Position numbers and translations under genes: made by a program. Shown here piece by piece: positions 13,255 through 24,800 of a DNA stretch of 64,000 nucleotides; positions within the stretch are counted from its first letter, which is position 1, and every line of letters begins with the position of its first letter. The DNA is taken from positions 8,276,001 to 8,340,000 of the forward strand of contig OU015649.1 in assembly GCA_907165275.2 (NCBI GenBank), in the 5' to 3' direction. The stretch is from Zygaena filipendulae (taxonomy: Eukaryota > Arthropoda > Insecta > Lepidoptera > Zygaenidae). Under the pieces are notes generated by a model. It had not been told where the DNA came from. It worked only from the letters and a program-made list of their open reading frames with translations, and searched no databases.

Positions 13255-13485
13255 TCATTCGTCGGAGCGTCCGAAGCGCAGGTGGCCGTAATCATCGAAG
13301 GCGTCTTCAGCACGAGCGCGGGCCTGCCGCCGCGCGAGGCCGTAGTCCCGCTCGAGCCGCCGGGGCCGGAAATCCTCGTCGTCTTCCGGCAGGCCCAGCC
13401 CGCGCAGGCTGATGCCGTTCGAGCACCGGATGAACATCAGTAGCGCCGCCGTTAATAGCAACGCGCAAACAGTCACCATACGCAT
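13255..13485 (-). CDS. sk: Sulfakinin precursor (gastrin/CCK-like neuropeptide)
   Basis: Sulfakinins are sulfated, amidated neuropeptides related to gastrin/CCK that act in feeding, satiety and gut contraction. The 76-residue precursor has a hydrophobic signal peptide (about residues 1-24) and ends DDYGHLRFGRSDE. Phe71 and Gly72 before Arg73 give an amidated C terminus, and the acidic residues before Tyr66 fit a tyrosine-sulfation site. The likely product is FDDYGHLRF-amide or an N-extended form. Leu replaces the Met common in other insects; from memory, Leu also occurs in moth sulfakinins. Only one clear peptide copy is present. I chose the ATG at 13485; a GTG-initiated extension would start inside the TTTTCAG acceptor region. 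The acceptor just upstream (about 13495) implies a non-coding first exon, for which there is a candidate at 14726-14864. Confidence 0.93.
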   Translation of the reverse strand: MRMVTVCALLLTAALLMFIRCSNGISLRGLGLPEDDEDFRPRRLERDYGLARRQARARAEDAFDDYGHLRFGRSDE

Positions 13486-14208
13486 TGTTGCCACTGAAAA
13501 TATATTATGAACTTATAATTTTAATAGATACCTATGGACTGTTGCATATTTAAACTTTGCGGAAATTCAAATACGAAATTGTTGACAGTTAGTCATCCAC
13601 TTTGAAATGCGATTATTATATTCACTATTTCCGTGTACTGTGCACTAACTGCAAGAGCAGTTCCTTGTAGAGGCAATATAGGTCATGTAAACATCAAAAG
13701 TCATCATCATCATATGAACCTACACTGACGTGACCTTATTTTAATCATTGTATGCTTCAACCCGCTGGTTTCCACAATCGTTGTTAGGGTTTGCTCACTT
13801 CGCTTTTCTTCCACGAAGCCAGTTTACAGTTTACACTTACCAGAAATGTGCTCTGTCCGTGGAGGCCTGATTAAAACATTCACAAAATAACCATAAGAAT
13901 TTTTCAAAAATCTACTTATTTATTACAAGAAAATTTTAGTATTAATATCAAAATCTTATAAGATACCAATGCCACACCTACCGTGGTCAACGTCTGAAAG
14001 CACAACCAATAAAGCTTTTCTTTGGTTTCTATACTTTTAAACGAACCACTTTGATATTTGATACCATTTGGAAATATTTACAAAAACATAGGTACCTACA
14101 TACAACATTGGACAAAAAATAAAACGCGCCTTCTTGTTTCCAACTGTCGTGTGTGTTAAAGTTAGTGCATCTAAATCTACTAATACTTCTTTGCTCCGAC
14201 TCTGAGTA

Positions 14209-14444
14209 CCAGCGGAGCTAGGATGCGCAACACGATATGTTTATCGAACGAAAGATAAAATTGTCGACACGACAAATATTTGTTCGCGTCCACGCAAAAA
14301 AGTGCAGTAGTGAGGTATTGAGTTAAGACTAGATTCGGTTAAACATTTTTTACCACTGGTAGACAAAACGATATAATATGTCGACGAGAATCGATAAAAT
14401 GGCTCGATAAAATCTTATCATGTTGCGCATCCTAGCTCCGCTGG
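14209..14444. mobile_element. 236-bp MITE with perfect 24-bp terminal inverted repeats
   Basis: CCAGCGGAGCTAGGATGCGC at 14209 continues to 14232 and is exactly reverse-complemented at 14421-14444. The interior has no ORF. It lies within the 5' intron of sulfakinin. The target-site duplication is not clear. Confidence 0.8.
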
Positions 14445-14725
14445 CCCTGCAACACACATTACAAAGTGCACACATTGCACAGGGGCGGTTCGGCCCAGGC
14501 TAAACTTATGTTAGAGCTGTGATCGTAGCGGCATGTAAGTATATATTGTAATAATAATTATATGTAATGCCAGATGTAGATAAGACGAAATAAACCCACT
14601 GGTTTTTTTTTGTCTTGACTATTTAATAAACTATGTAGGTACTTACCTATTTTTCTTTTTTAAATAATGAAATAAAAAAAAATACAACTAATAGTACAGG
14701 CATAGGTACCATAGTAGGTACTTAC

Positions 14726-14864
14726 CGTTTTGATAAACTCTACTGAAGTTAGAAAATTTCAATAAATCTTAATTGTTTTACAGCATTTGTTCTTTTAAAA
14801 TTCTGAAAGACTAGTGAAACAATTCTACGATAGTAACTGCTCAGACCGAGCCCGAACTCAAAAT
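14726..14864 (-). other. sk: Probable non-coding exon 1 of sulfakinin
   Basis: On the minus strand, a region beginning about 33 bases after a TATA box ends at 14726 in ACG followed by a GTAAGTACC donor. It pairs with the acceptor next to the sulfakinin start codon at about 13495. The transcription start near 14864 (TTTTCATTTT context) is an estimate. Confidence 0.6.
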
Positions 14865-14886
14865 GAAAACCGTAAAACATGGTTCA

Positions 14887-14897
14887 GCATTTATATA
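14887..14897 (-). promoter_or_regulatory. sk: TATA box of sulfakinin
   Basis: TATATAAATGC on the minus strand, at the correct distance upstream of the predicted non-coding exon. It is the only strong TATA on this strand near the gene. Confidence 0.6.
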
Positions 14898-15718
14898 GTG
14901 CTTTACATTTTTACACCCCCTGGAAACATCAAAACATCTCCCCGTCTTCTTTAATATTCTTCCCAAATGCGGCCTTTGAAGGAACATGATAATAATAATT
15001 GACACATTTCCAATCATTGTTGTACAGTGTTAGATAATCCAGTTATAGTGACTGGAAAATATTTTGTTGCTTTATTATTTTATTAGATACTAGCTGTTCC
15101 CCTCGTGGTTTTACCTGCTTCGTTTTCGATGTTGTCTCTGGAACTTTATTTATCGGAATGAAAAATACCCTATCTCAGCTATTCCAAAATCAAAAGCACA
15201 TTATATAGGTACTTGCAACTATAGGTAAACCAAATATCTATATAGAGGGATTCCGCGGTTCCTCACGCGAGAATTTTAGGACTCCCTCGGGAAATCTTTG
15301 CAGTAAAAGTATCCTATATTATGCTGTAGCTTTCTATCAACCAAAGAATTTTAAGAATCATTTCAATAGTTCCAGAGACTATACCTCGTACAAACAAGAA
15401 ACAAATTATCTTATTTTTTTATAATTAAAATCTTAAATAGGTACCTCTATTAACGATTAGTAAGAGATGTATTTTTTAATTATGGCCTTTACAAGAATCA
15501 AACTACTACTATAATAAATTAGAAATTCCTTAGACAGATGTCAATTATTTTTTTAATTTTTAAGATTGCGGGTGTATGAACTTGGTTTTCTTTGCCTCCC
15601 TCGAAAAATCACAAATTTTCCCGCTAATTTTAGAGTGACATTAATGTAAATTTAAATCCGTAAGTAGGTACTCACACGGTACTCATTATACAATCACTTT
15701 ATTAATGTTCAAGTGAAG
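14898..15718. other. Divergent intergenic region between sulfakinin and the coiled-coil gene
   Basis: Divergent promoter interval of about 0.8 kb. It contains a Helitron-like repeat from about 15088 (CTAGCTGTTCCCC...) to about 15390. The rest is AT-rich with no supported gene. Confidence 0.6.
15088..15390 (-). mobile_element. Helitron-like (Lep1-type) repeat
   Basis: Begins ACTAGCTGTTCCCC with a TGGTTTTACCTGCTTCG block. The interior includes TATCTCAGCTATTCC and a CCTCGGGAA motif related to the GAATTCCCGCGGG blocks of the other copies. Confidence 0.55.
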
Positions 15719-18700
15719 ATGGGAGTTAACGATGGTGAATTTGATTCATTTGAGCAACAACTTTTAGATTTATTAGGAGAATTTCAATCCGTTACGGTAA
15801 GTGCATTAATAACAGCGCAAATGGCTTCTTATCAGGATTTCATCTACCCAAAGAAAAGTTTACATCACGAAATAACCTAAGTTAGTTAAAAGTTACCAAT
15901 ATGGTACTTAACTCTATTTTAAATACACAATAAAATATTTCTCTCTTCTTAGTCGATTCCTCATGGCTGAGGGTCGTGACTACTCTGGACGACACGTTTC
16001 ACCAGGGCTCTCCAGGCAGCCCTATTCTCCGCCTGGCAATAAAATATAATAACTTTTAATTAGGTAGACCCATGGTAGACCAGAGTATATACATAGGCGG
16101 TCACTGACAGAATAAAAAAAAAAATCTGTCGGTTTGTCTGCCTGTCTGAATGTTTGAATCCACATAAAGCTAAATCTACTTAGCGAATATGTTTCAAATT
16201 TTTGCAGTTTAGTTTTTATTTTGAGATAGGTTTCATTTTATAGCAATCGGTCACGTATCTACCTAGAGTAGTTACGACACATTTACGAAAGTAATAATTT
16301 CTAACGTAAAGTTAATTTGTGTGTTGGTATACACATTACTGCATTAGGGGAGCCGGCATCAGATATGGGTAGGTACTTATTACTACTTACCATAAGACTT
16401 TATCTTACAAAAAATCTCCTGGTAGTTGTAGAATGCAATCACCAAAGGCAATTTCGCGCCTTTCTTCACGCGCCATTGCGTCGGTTGGTTCGGCGCTTCA
16501 TTTATGAATAGAATTTTGGATGAAACTAGGTATCACTCTATAGATCATGTAGTTATTGTTAATATTATATGGTTCAAGGGCCTTTCCGTAAGAGTTGTTT
16601 TTCGACATTAAATTCTTGTTAAATTCTATAGGTACATGGTTGATAAAGAAGGTTATCAACATAGTGGCGTCTTGTTTGTATTATTAGTAAATTTTTTCTT
16701 TCTTGAAACCGCCATCTTTTAACTGAGAATCTTTAGAGCTCAAAGGATAAAATAGTTATCTACTATACACCCTTAATCCTTAATATTATAAAAGCGAATG
16801 TGAGTTTATTTCTTTGTTACGCTTCCACGCCTCAACCGATCATCGTGAATTTTGCATTCACATTTGCCAGGGATATAGAGGTGGACATAGGGTACTTCTA
16901 TCCCGAAACTCCGCGAAAACTCTGAAATTAACGCGGGTAAAATTGTGGGGAACAAGTACTAGTATCATATACAATACCTACTCATTAATATATCTACACT
17001 GTATTCTCGTAATCTGTTCCGATTCTAAATTAGTCGTTAGAAACCCGCCTACGCGAATGTTTGCGCAATGAGGCGACGCGTGCCGAGGCCGCGGAGGCAG
17101 CCCGCGACGCTGCCCAGCGAGCTGCAGCGGAGGCTCGCAACGGCGCCGCTGCGGCCACAGCGACAGCTAACCAAGCTGCCACTGCGTTGGCCAAAGCACA
17201 TAATGAATCTACAGCTCTTAAGCTGCAATGGGAGCTAGCGGTGAGAGATTTAGAAAGCTACCTACATGTTGAAAATCCAACCTCGCTCGTATAATGTTTC
17301 TCATCATTTTCCCTATTTAAGTGTTATCTAAAAGTTAGGCGGGTAAAATTGGGTAGGTATGATGACAAAAACAATGTTTTTTTGCGGATTTTGAGAGTAT
17401 ATTTTTTAGGACCGTCAACGAACTCTGTTCGAAGAAAAATGCAAAGAACTATCGAACCAAGTTGTGACATTGGAAAGAGAAGTGAAACAGTTGCGGCCGT
17501 TGCAATCAGCGCAACCTGCTCTACAGCGTCAGTATACAGAATTGCAGGATCGCATCCGTGTTGCTACAAATGATGCGCAAAGGTTCAATTTTTATTTAAA
17601 TCACAAACATAATGAAAGCGAGCACACATTTTTGAAAAATACAAAATTTATATGTATTTATGTGTATCAGCGAAGCATCTCGACTTGAAGGTGAGTTACG
17701 AAGAGTAGAGAGATGTGCAAGCGCTGGTAGTGAGCTGCGGGAGCGCGCACGCCTGGCCGCCGCCGCGCACGCCCGCGAGCGGCGTCTGGCGGCCGCTGAG
17801 CTGCAGCATACTTGTCGCGAGCTGATGAGGGCTAATGGTAATGGTATTAAGGCAATTTTTGTGAAATTAAACTTCTTTGGGCACCATAGAGGGTCTGATT
17901 CAGGTGAAAGCTTAAGGCGAAACTTTCATGACACAAAAGGGCCGGAAAATAGAGTCTCGGCCACAGAGAAAAATAAGAGAACTATTCTGACATGTAAATG
18001 TAAATTATGTGTTTAATAGGAAATTCCAAAATTTACGCTACCTATTGCAACCGTGCATGGGAAACAGCCAGTTGGTAGGTAGGTTCATAATCTTATCTTA
18101 ATATCTAATATATATGTATCTAATATATATAATCACGTGTCACGTTGTTTGTCCGCGATGAACTCTGAAACTACGGAACGGATTTTGATAAAATTTTGCA
18201 ACCATTTATAATATGGTCCAACTTAAAAGATAGGCTAGTTTTTATCCCAGAATAGGGATGTTGACTACTATTAAAAATCAAAACTCTAATTAGTCCGTCA
18301 GTTAGAAAATAAAAAAACAATAGACACGTATTTTTTGCTTTTTTAAATAAATTAAAATATACAGAGATAAAGCGCATTAAAGTTTAGGATGAGGAGGTCG
18401 TGACGTCACTAACCACAAAACCGCCATACAAACTGTCAGAATAGTGACGTCACGCGAAATTTCAACTCAATATATCGCCGTTATTTTTTGATTACGTAAA
18501 AAAAGAAAAAATACGTGTCCAATATTTTTTAATAATCTACAAGACGGACTAAACAATAAAAATTAGTCAACATGCCCATTCCCGCGGGAACTGAAGGACA
18601 TAGATTATTTACTTTTTCCCGCAACCTACGCGGGAACTCCGAAATTACCGCGGATGAAATCGCAAGGGGCAGCTAGTCTAATCTAATATATATAAATCAC

Positions 18701-19583
18701 GTGTCACGTTGTTTGTCCGCGATGGACTCCGAAACTACTGAACGGATTTTGATAAAATTTTGCAACCGTTTATAATATGGTCCAACTTAAAAGATAGGAT
18801 GGTTTTTATCCCGGAATTCCCGCGGGAACTGAAGGACATAGAGTACTTTTTTCCCGCAACCTCCGCGGGAACTCCGAAATTACCGCGGATGAAATCGCGG
18901 GGGACAGCTAGTCTAATACACGTTGTTTGTCCGCGATGGACTCCGAAACTACTGAACGGATTTTGATAAAATTTTGTAACCATTTATAATATGGTCCAAC
19001 TTAAAAGATAGGATAGTTTTTATCCCGGAATTCCTGCGGGAACACCGGAATTAATGCGGGGAACTGCTTATCACCGAAAACTACAAAAAAAATTCCCGGA
19101 ATTCCCGCGGGAATTCTGAAATTACCGCGAACGAAATCGCGGAGGACAGCTAGTAATTAGTATAAATTTTCTTTGGGGACATTTGATTTAATTCTGAGTT
19201 GAATCACAATCACATGAGCACAGCTATAACTGTCCTCGCATTATGTTTTCTCTCATATCTGTCTTCTAGCGGAGGTTGCTCGACTTGGCCAGTTAGTGGA
19301 GGAACTGCGTTATCGTCTATCACAGTACGTCGAAGAGGATGCCAAAACAAAGGAGCCCTGTTCCGATGAAACATTATCAGAGATCAGAGCGGCTCTCGAA
19401 GCGGAAAAAGCGGGTTCTATGCACTTAGAGAGAGCTTTAACTGCAGCTTTAGCGGATAACGCCACTTTAGCTGCTCAACTACATTCTGTTGATAATGCTT
19501 TGGGAACATCTCAGCCTTCACCTTCACCTTCCTCTGCGAAGCCTACAAATATTTGTCCTTTAGATTCTTTCCTTGCTGAATAA
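15719..19583 (+). CDS. Uncharacterised coiled-coil protein, 312 residues
   Basis: Exons: 15719-15796, 17034-17240, 17410-17582, 17671-17837, 19270-19583. All borders are GT-AG and the sum (939 nt) is a whole number of codons. The start ATG opens MGVNDGEFDSFEQQLLDLLG, a short acidic/hydrophobic leader. Exons 2-5 encode long Ala/Glu/Arg/Leu/Gln-rich heptad stretches (for example RNEATRAEAAEAARDAAQRA, REVKQLRPLQSAQP, SRLEGELRRVERC, ARLGQLVEELRYRLSQYVEE), so nearly the whole protein should be coiled coil. A short Ser/Pro tail (SQPSPSPSSAKP) ends SFLAE. There is no catalytic motif, signal peptide or membrane segment. A structural, centrosomal or cytoskeletal role is possible, but I cannot name the family. 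AATAAA lies just downstream (about 19640). Intron 4 is filled with Helitron-like copies. Confidence 0.85.
15957..16040 (-). mobile_element. 3' tail of an RTE-like non-LTR retrotransposon
   Basis: The minus-strand translation AENRAAWRALVKRV followed by SSHDPQP and a stop resembles the conserved C-terminal tail of RTE-type reverse transcriptase ORFs (NRxxWRxLV...). It is a severely 5'-truncated fragment in intron 1 of the coiled-coil gene. Confidence 0.6.
18105..18675 (+). mobile_element. Helitron-like repeat interrupted by a MITE
   Basis: CACGTGTCACGTTGTTTGTC ... ATCCCAG is interrupted at about 18258 by the MITE (18258-18573). It resumes with CATTCCCGCGGGAACTG and ends GGGGCAGCTAGT near 18675. 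The uninterrupted neighbour copy at 18685-18915 shows the original join. Confidence 0.7.
18258..18573. mobile_element. CRE-motif MITE, copy 1 (~316 bp)
   Basis: Terminal inverted repeats are ATGTTGACTA and TAGTCAACAT. Inside, inverted ATTAGTCCGTC / GACGGACTAAA and ACACGTATTTTTT / AAAAAATACGTGT blocks flank a core with GTGACGTCAC palindromes and TTAAAGTTTAGG. Related copies are at 29078-29410 and 32927-33234. Confidence 0.7.
18685..19154 (+). repeat. Tandem pair of Helitron-like repeats
   Basis: Two head-to-tail copies (about 18685-18915 and 18920-19154). Each starts with ACGTTGTTTGTCCGCGATGG and CTACTGAACGGATTTTGATA and ends ACAGCTAGT. Together with the interrupted copy at 18105 they make a three-unit array with a unit of about 235 bp. 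Confidence 0.7.
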
Positions 19584-20600
19584 TATTTTCAATTCCCAAG
19601 TGAAATTATTATTGAATGTTTTATAACACAAAACAACTAATAAATTTACTGTAAATTTTAATATTTTTATTACGTATCTACTATTAGCGTAAAAATAACC
19701 TGTCCTTCTTCAACAAAAGATCAGTAATATTTAATAGATATTTCAACTATCCATATATTTAGGATTTTTAGTAATGTTACCGCAAATTACATATTATATA
19801 ACTAATCTATACATGTAAAATGCTTTGTCCTGAATGACTGACTGACGGATCAACGCGCAGCTTAAACCGCTGATCGTATAGAGACCTGAAACTTGGAGGG
19901 TGTGTATGACGTGGGCATCCGATAAGAAAGGATTTTACGAAATTCTACCCCTATAAGGGCTTGAAAAAGGGGGGCAAAGTTTGTATAGGACAACGTGATT
20001 TCTTGGTCCAATCTAACGTAAAAAACCAGTTAAAAATCCTATAGGTATTAGAACCATTTTGGACTTCTACGCGGACGAAGTCGCGGGCAAAAGCTAGTGA
20101 TTAAATAAGTTTAAACAAACCAGTTTTGATAACAAAGAAACAAAAAACATGGTTGCGCACACTATACTTAGCCATTGGAGATTTAGTTTCGAACGGGTTG
20201 GGTAATCGCATCTGCAGTTGCAGTCTTACCCCTCAAATCACAGAAGACAAACAACACATTCGTCTGCCATTGACAGCAATCAAAGGCATATGATCTATAT
20301 ATTATATTTTATAGTAACAACTTCTTAATGTCAAGACAAGTGTAGTACTAAAACTTGTTTCTAGGAATGCGCCACGCTTGAATCGCAAATAAACCTTTTC
20401 AGAAGTCTTCACCTACTATAGAAGATAAATGATTATACCTACTAAAGGCTCTACATTTTTATGAAATAAATAAACAGTACCTATTCTTTAAATTTATTTG
20501 ATGTCCACAATAAAATTATGGCATAAAAAAATTATAGGCACAAAGAATTTTCGCAAGGCTTCGCGGCGCCCCACCCACAAATAGAGCATGGTGGTTGTGA
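19584..20600. other. Intergenic region between the coiled-coil gene and the CD109-like gene
   Basis: Holds the coiled-coil 3' UTR, then a dispersed repeat at about 19800-20100 that includes ACTGACTGACGGATCAACGC and ends CGGACGAAGTCGCGGGCAAA..GCTAGT, and AT-rich sequence. No gene is seen. Confidence 0.6.
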
Positions 20601-20639
20601 CGCGGTGCGTAGGCGCGCGTCTCTACCAAGTTCGCGGGC

Positions 20640-20777
20640 CAGTCGATAGAGCGTAGTCGCACGCAGACTCCGCGCATCAAGTTTACAAATTATTATGTAC
20701 ACTATATTGTATAGTACGATCTGTGATATTATAGTATTAGGTTTCATTTAATTATAAGTGATCGAAGTGCTTCACAG
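20640..20777 (+). other. Probable 5' UTR exon of the CD109-like gene
   Basis: A GC-rich patch (20570-20670) in AT-rich DNA is followed by sequence ending CTTCACAG and a GTGAGG donor at 20778. It pairs with the TTATTTCAG acceptor at 21851-21853, eight bases upstream of the start ATG. The 5' limit is uncertain. Confidence 0.5.
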
Positions 20778-21861
20778 GTGAGGTTAACTTAATTTTTATT
20801 CATATTGTTATTTCTATTATTTAACCTTTACTTGATATGTGAAGAGTATTTTTTTATATATTTTTTACGATTTACCTAAACAACGAAACAAGATATTATT
20901 TTCATGCTCCATTATTTTGGGTAAATACCAAATGCCAACGAAATCTACTCGTTTCCAATTTTTTTTACGAATAGTTTGTACATATAAAGATTTAAATGCA
21001 ATACGTACCTATAAGTACCTACCAAATAAGTAAGTATACTGCGCAACTTGCGAATGCAGTGATTGTTTTGATGTGAATGTTGGCGGGAGGGTAAACACTT
21101 GCGTTGGTAAATGGCTAGAGAAAGTAGGGAGATGTATGTAATAGTCTGTACTCATAAATATATATAGTATAAAAATTTAGTTATGGGTACATTAACACTA
21201 TATTGCATTAGTCTATATTTATAACAAGATATGAACAGAATGCAAAGAAATAGTTACTTAGAAGCAGTTTCGTAAAAGTTAAGCATATCATTAAGTTTGT
21301 CGGGACAAAACGGACTGTCGATTTCAAAGAAAACTCCAAAAGGCTGTTCCGCCAACACAGAATGAGCAAAGCTACCATGTATACCTAGTGAGTCAGCGTG
21401 CTGGGACGCAAGGCCGCTGATGTCAATACAGTAAACATGTGAATTCAATACTTAGGTACCTAACTAATAGTACACCCACGACACTTCATCAACTTAACAT
21501 ATTGTTATATACCTACCTATATAATGAGATGTACGTATATTTACTTAGAGGAAATTGTTAAATAAAATACGAAGTCTCTATTGCATCGACAACGGACCTT
21601 AACCTCACGAAAGCGTAATTTCATAGGTAATTAAGAAGTTTTAGTAGGTACGTATCTACTATCCATGCAAGTTTTAATACCTACCGTATTGATTGCACTA
21701 ATTTCCTTCATGCAAGGTAAACTAATATTGTTATTCAAAATAATATCCGCCTTTCTGAAATTCATTTTAGTGTAAACTAATTTTAAATACCAAAACTACG
21801 AAAATTTACCAAATTGCACTACACAAATTTTAACATCAAACAATTTATTTCAGAATTAGTT

Positions 21862-24800
21862 ATGAGTCACACAACGAGTTTTTGCATCTTTATTGTAGTT
21901 GTAATTATTCCGACGGTCATACAATGGTGAGTTTTGATGTTATCGAGATTACTATCTAACAAGGTACAATAATCATAACAAGTACACTTTAAAACATCAT
22001 TTTATTTGCAGCATATCCGTGGTTGGGCCGAATGTTCTTCGCCCGTTCATCCATTATAAGGCAGCCATCGCCGGAGGTTCCCGCGCCTATACCCTCTATG
22101 TTGCGATTGAGGGTAGGCGCGCTAACGGAGAACAATTCTCGCAAGGACAAGAAGTGCAGATCCAAGCTGCAGCATCGAGGATAGTAGAGCTGGATGTACG
22201 TATTACAAGCTACATAATTCTTTCCTCCTTGAATGTCTCTCGTCAGACACAAATAATAAAGGATTACGTATCTACATCTTAAAAATGATCGGAGTAGTTT
22301 AAATGTAGAGCAAAAATGCGCAACACAATAATAAATATTATATAACCGAAAAGTATTTTGTACGTAATATAGGCATGTAAGATCAGGTTGGTATTAAATT
22401 ATATAAAGTATGTTTAGTTTTTGCGGTACTCAAACTCAATCTCCAAAAGCATATACCAATAGTTCATTGATTCCTAATACGCATAAACCGTGATAGATGG
22501 GAGTTATTAGCGGAAATGGAAGATGGCCGTCCGCCGTTCATTTTCATGTCGATAAAATATCCGTAAAAGTGGGTTTTGTTATGTTATACGGTGCTGTATG
22601 TGACAATAATTTTCGCAGTGGCGGTTTTTATGTGCAAGAAAATATACTTATGACGTTTCGAGTTTCAGGGGTGCGGGAAAGATTTTGCAAAATATAGCTT
22701 CATGGTTTGCAATTTAAAACCGTACAACGATGCTAATAATAAGTCCATAGGAAGAAAAAAGATAAAGATTGAGATACCGTTTTGTAAAGGTGTAGGTACG
22801 TGTGATACTCAGATAGGCGACCCCGGACCGGGTCAGTACGCGCTGGTGGCGCGCTCCACTGCCGGCCCTCAATTCTCCTCATCCGCTCCGCTAGTCTACC
22901 AGCCTCGAAGCTTCTGCGTCTTTGTACAAACGGACAAACGTGTCTACCAGCCCAGTGATGTCATTCGCTTCAGAATCGTCGCCTTGGACAAGTAAGACAT
23001 ACCTACATTTTAACCCTAGAAAGATAATCATATTTTGATGTACGTAGAAGATAATCATGCGTAAAATTGACGCATAAGTTTTAAGTAGTAGTAATGTGAT
23101 TTTTTATTTATTGATTTAAATAAACTTTACCAGTATTATTTTTTTACACTCTGATAAAATGATAAATACCATAATTAGTATATTTTTATTTATTTATTAT
23201 ATAAAAACAAGACCGAACCATAAAACGTCTTAAAAAATCACCAAAAATTTGGAATATTTTTTCTTTTATCACAAATAACTTGTTTTTCCTAATTATCAGC
23301 CATTTTAAGTTATTAACTCAGTAATAAAGACATTATATATATCAAATGATAGGAACATACAGTTATATTCCAATAAGTCAGATACAACTTGCTTCCATAT
23401 CTAGGTATATTATGTTGTCGGCAAATAGATTTTTTTGCATTTTCACGATGCATTTGCCTTTCGTCGTATTTTTTCCTCACTGCTGTCATCATCAAGATGC
23501 CAATCAAAGCACGGATTCATTCATTCTTGCCACGAAATGTAGCAACAAACATAGATTTCCGTTCCAACGATATCTCGGTATTTGTCCATTTTACAATTTC
23601 GATAGATATTATTTCATAAGTAAAAAAAAATTTAATCTTGAGAGGATCATGTACATGTCGGACTCCTTTGACATCTAACAATATTCAGTGCTGATATTCT
23701 GCTACGTCTTGTGACCTTCAAAGTCGACCAGCAACCCTTGCCTCTAACAGTCCGCTTTGGCAAGTTTAGTATTCGATGAGAAGCCGAGGAAGAAGCCAGT
23801 TGCTGAATCATTTCTTCGTGTAAGGGTTCGTTTCTGCTGGACGTCACCTTGTCTTCTCTCTCCTTAGTCATAAAACCTTTTTCGAAGTCACTCTGCACGT
23901 CGTCTTCACTCTCATGTCCTCACAGACGGCTTCGTCATCACGCTCTAAAAAAACGCTCAGGATTCGATCTTCTCCCAAAATTCTACTGTCCATTATCGCA
24001 TTATTTTATCAGGATATCTACGAAAATATATAAATAATACATAAAATAAAGTAACAAGTATCATCAGATAAAAAAACAGCATGAATGCCTATTTAGGTCA
24101 AAATCTCAAAAATCACTTAAAAGATAATCATGCGTCAGTTTGACTCACGTGGTAGTTATATTTCCAAATTGATGACACTTACCTCAGTGAGACATGCGCC
24201 TCCCGGAAGGTCTAAGCAATGTGAGAGATGTCCTAAAAGCACAGCAACAGATTCGAAAAATTAAAAACGAGAGAGCAATATTTCGAACGCATATGCGTCA
24301 ATTTTACGCAGATTATCTTTCCAGGGTTAATAGTAGGTTTACACTTAACAACACCCCTGAGGTATCTTTGAATTACGTTTGTTTAAAAGTTTGTAATGAG
24401 ATACTATAGATCGTCGTCATCACATTTTCAAAAGAAAACGTTAATAAGACTTTTATAGAGAACTATCTGTTCCCGGCCGTTTCACCCGCATTAATTTCGG
24501 AGTTCCAGTGGGAATACCAGGATAGAAGCACCCTGTCTTTTTCTGTACCCTTGAAGTGTATGCAAAATTAACAAACTCACGGTCTCATTTTTATTGTTCC
24601 TTCTGGTGTTGCAGATGTCTATGGGTGGTGGTAATCACTTACCATCATTCATGGTAAGTGATGGTAAGTGACATGCCCTCAATGACATAAAAAAAAATGT
24701 GTACCTAGACAGTTTACACATTCTTTGATTTTGGTAGATTGATTGATGTTCTATTGTGACAACTATACCCACTCCATCATTCCTAGTCGCAGAGTTAGAT

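Noticed and set aside
13177..13443. 88-codon plus-strand ORF over sulfakinin
   Set aside because: Antisense shadow of the sulfakinin coding exon; the minus strand has a signal peptide and the DYGHLRFGR motif.
20532..20747. 71-codon minus-strand ORF near 20.6 kb
   Set aside because: Coincides with the GC-rich promoter/5' UTR patch of the CD109-like gene; no domain and a low-complexity N terminus.
21254..21448. 64-codon minus-strand ORF ending DMLNFYETASK
   Set aside because: The composition looks somewhat protein-like, but there is no start context, no matching splice sites or neighbour exons, and no family I recognise. Could be a repeat remnant.
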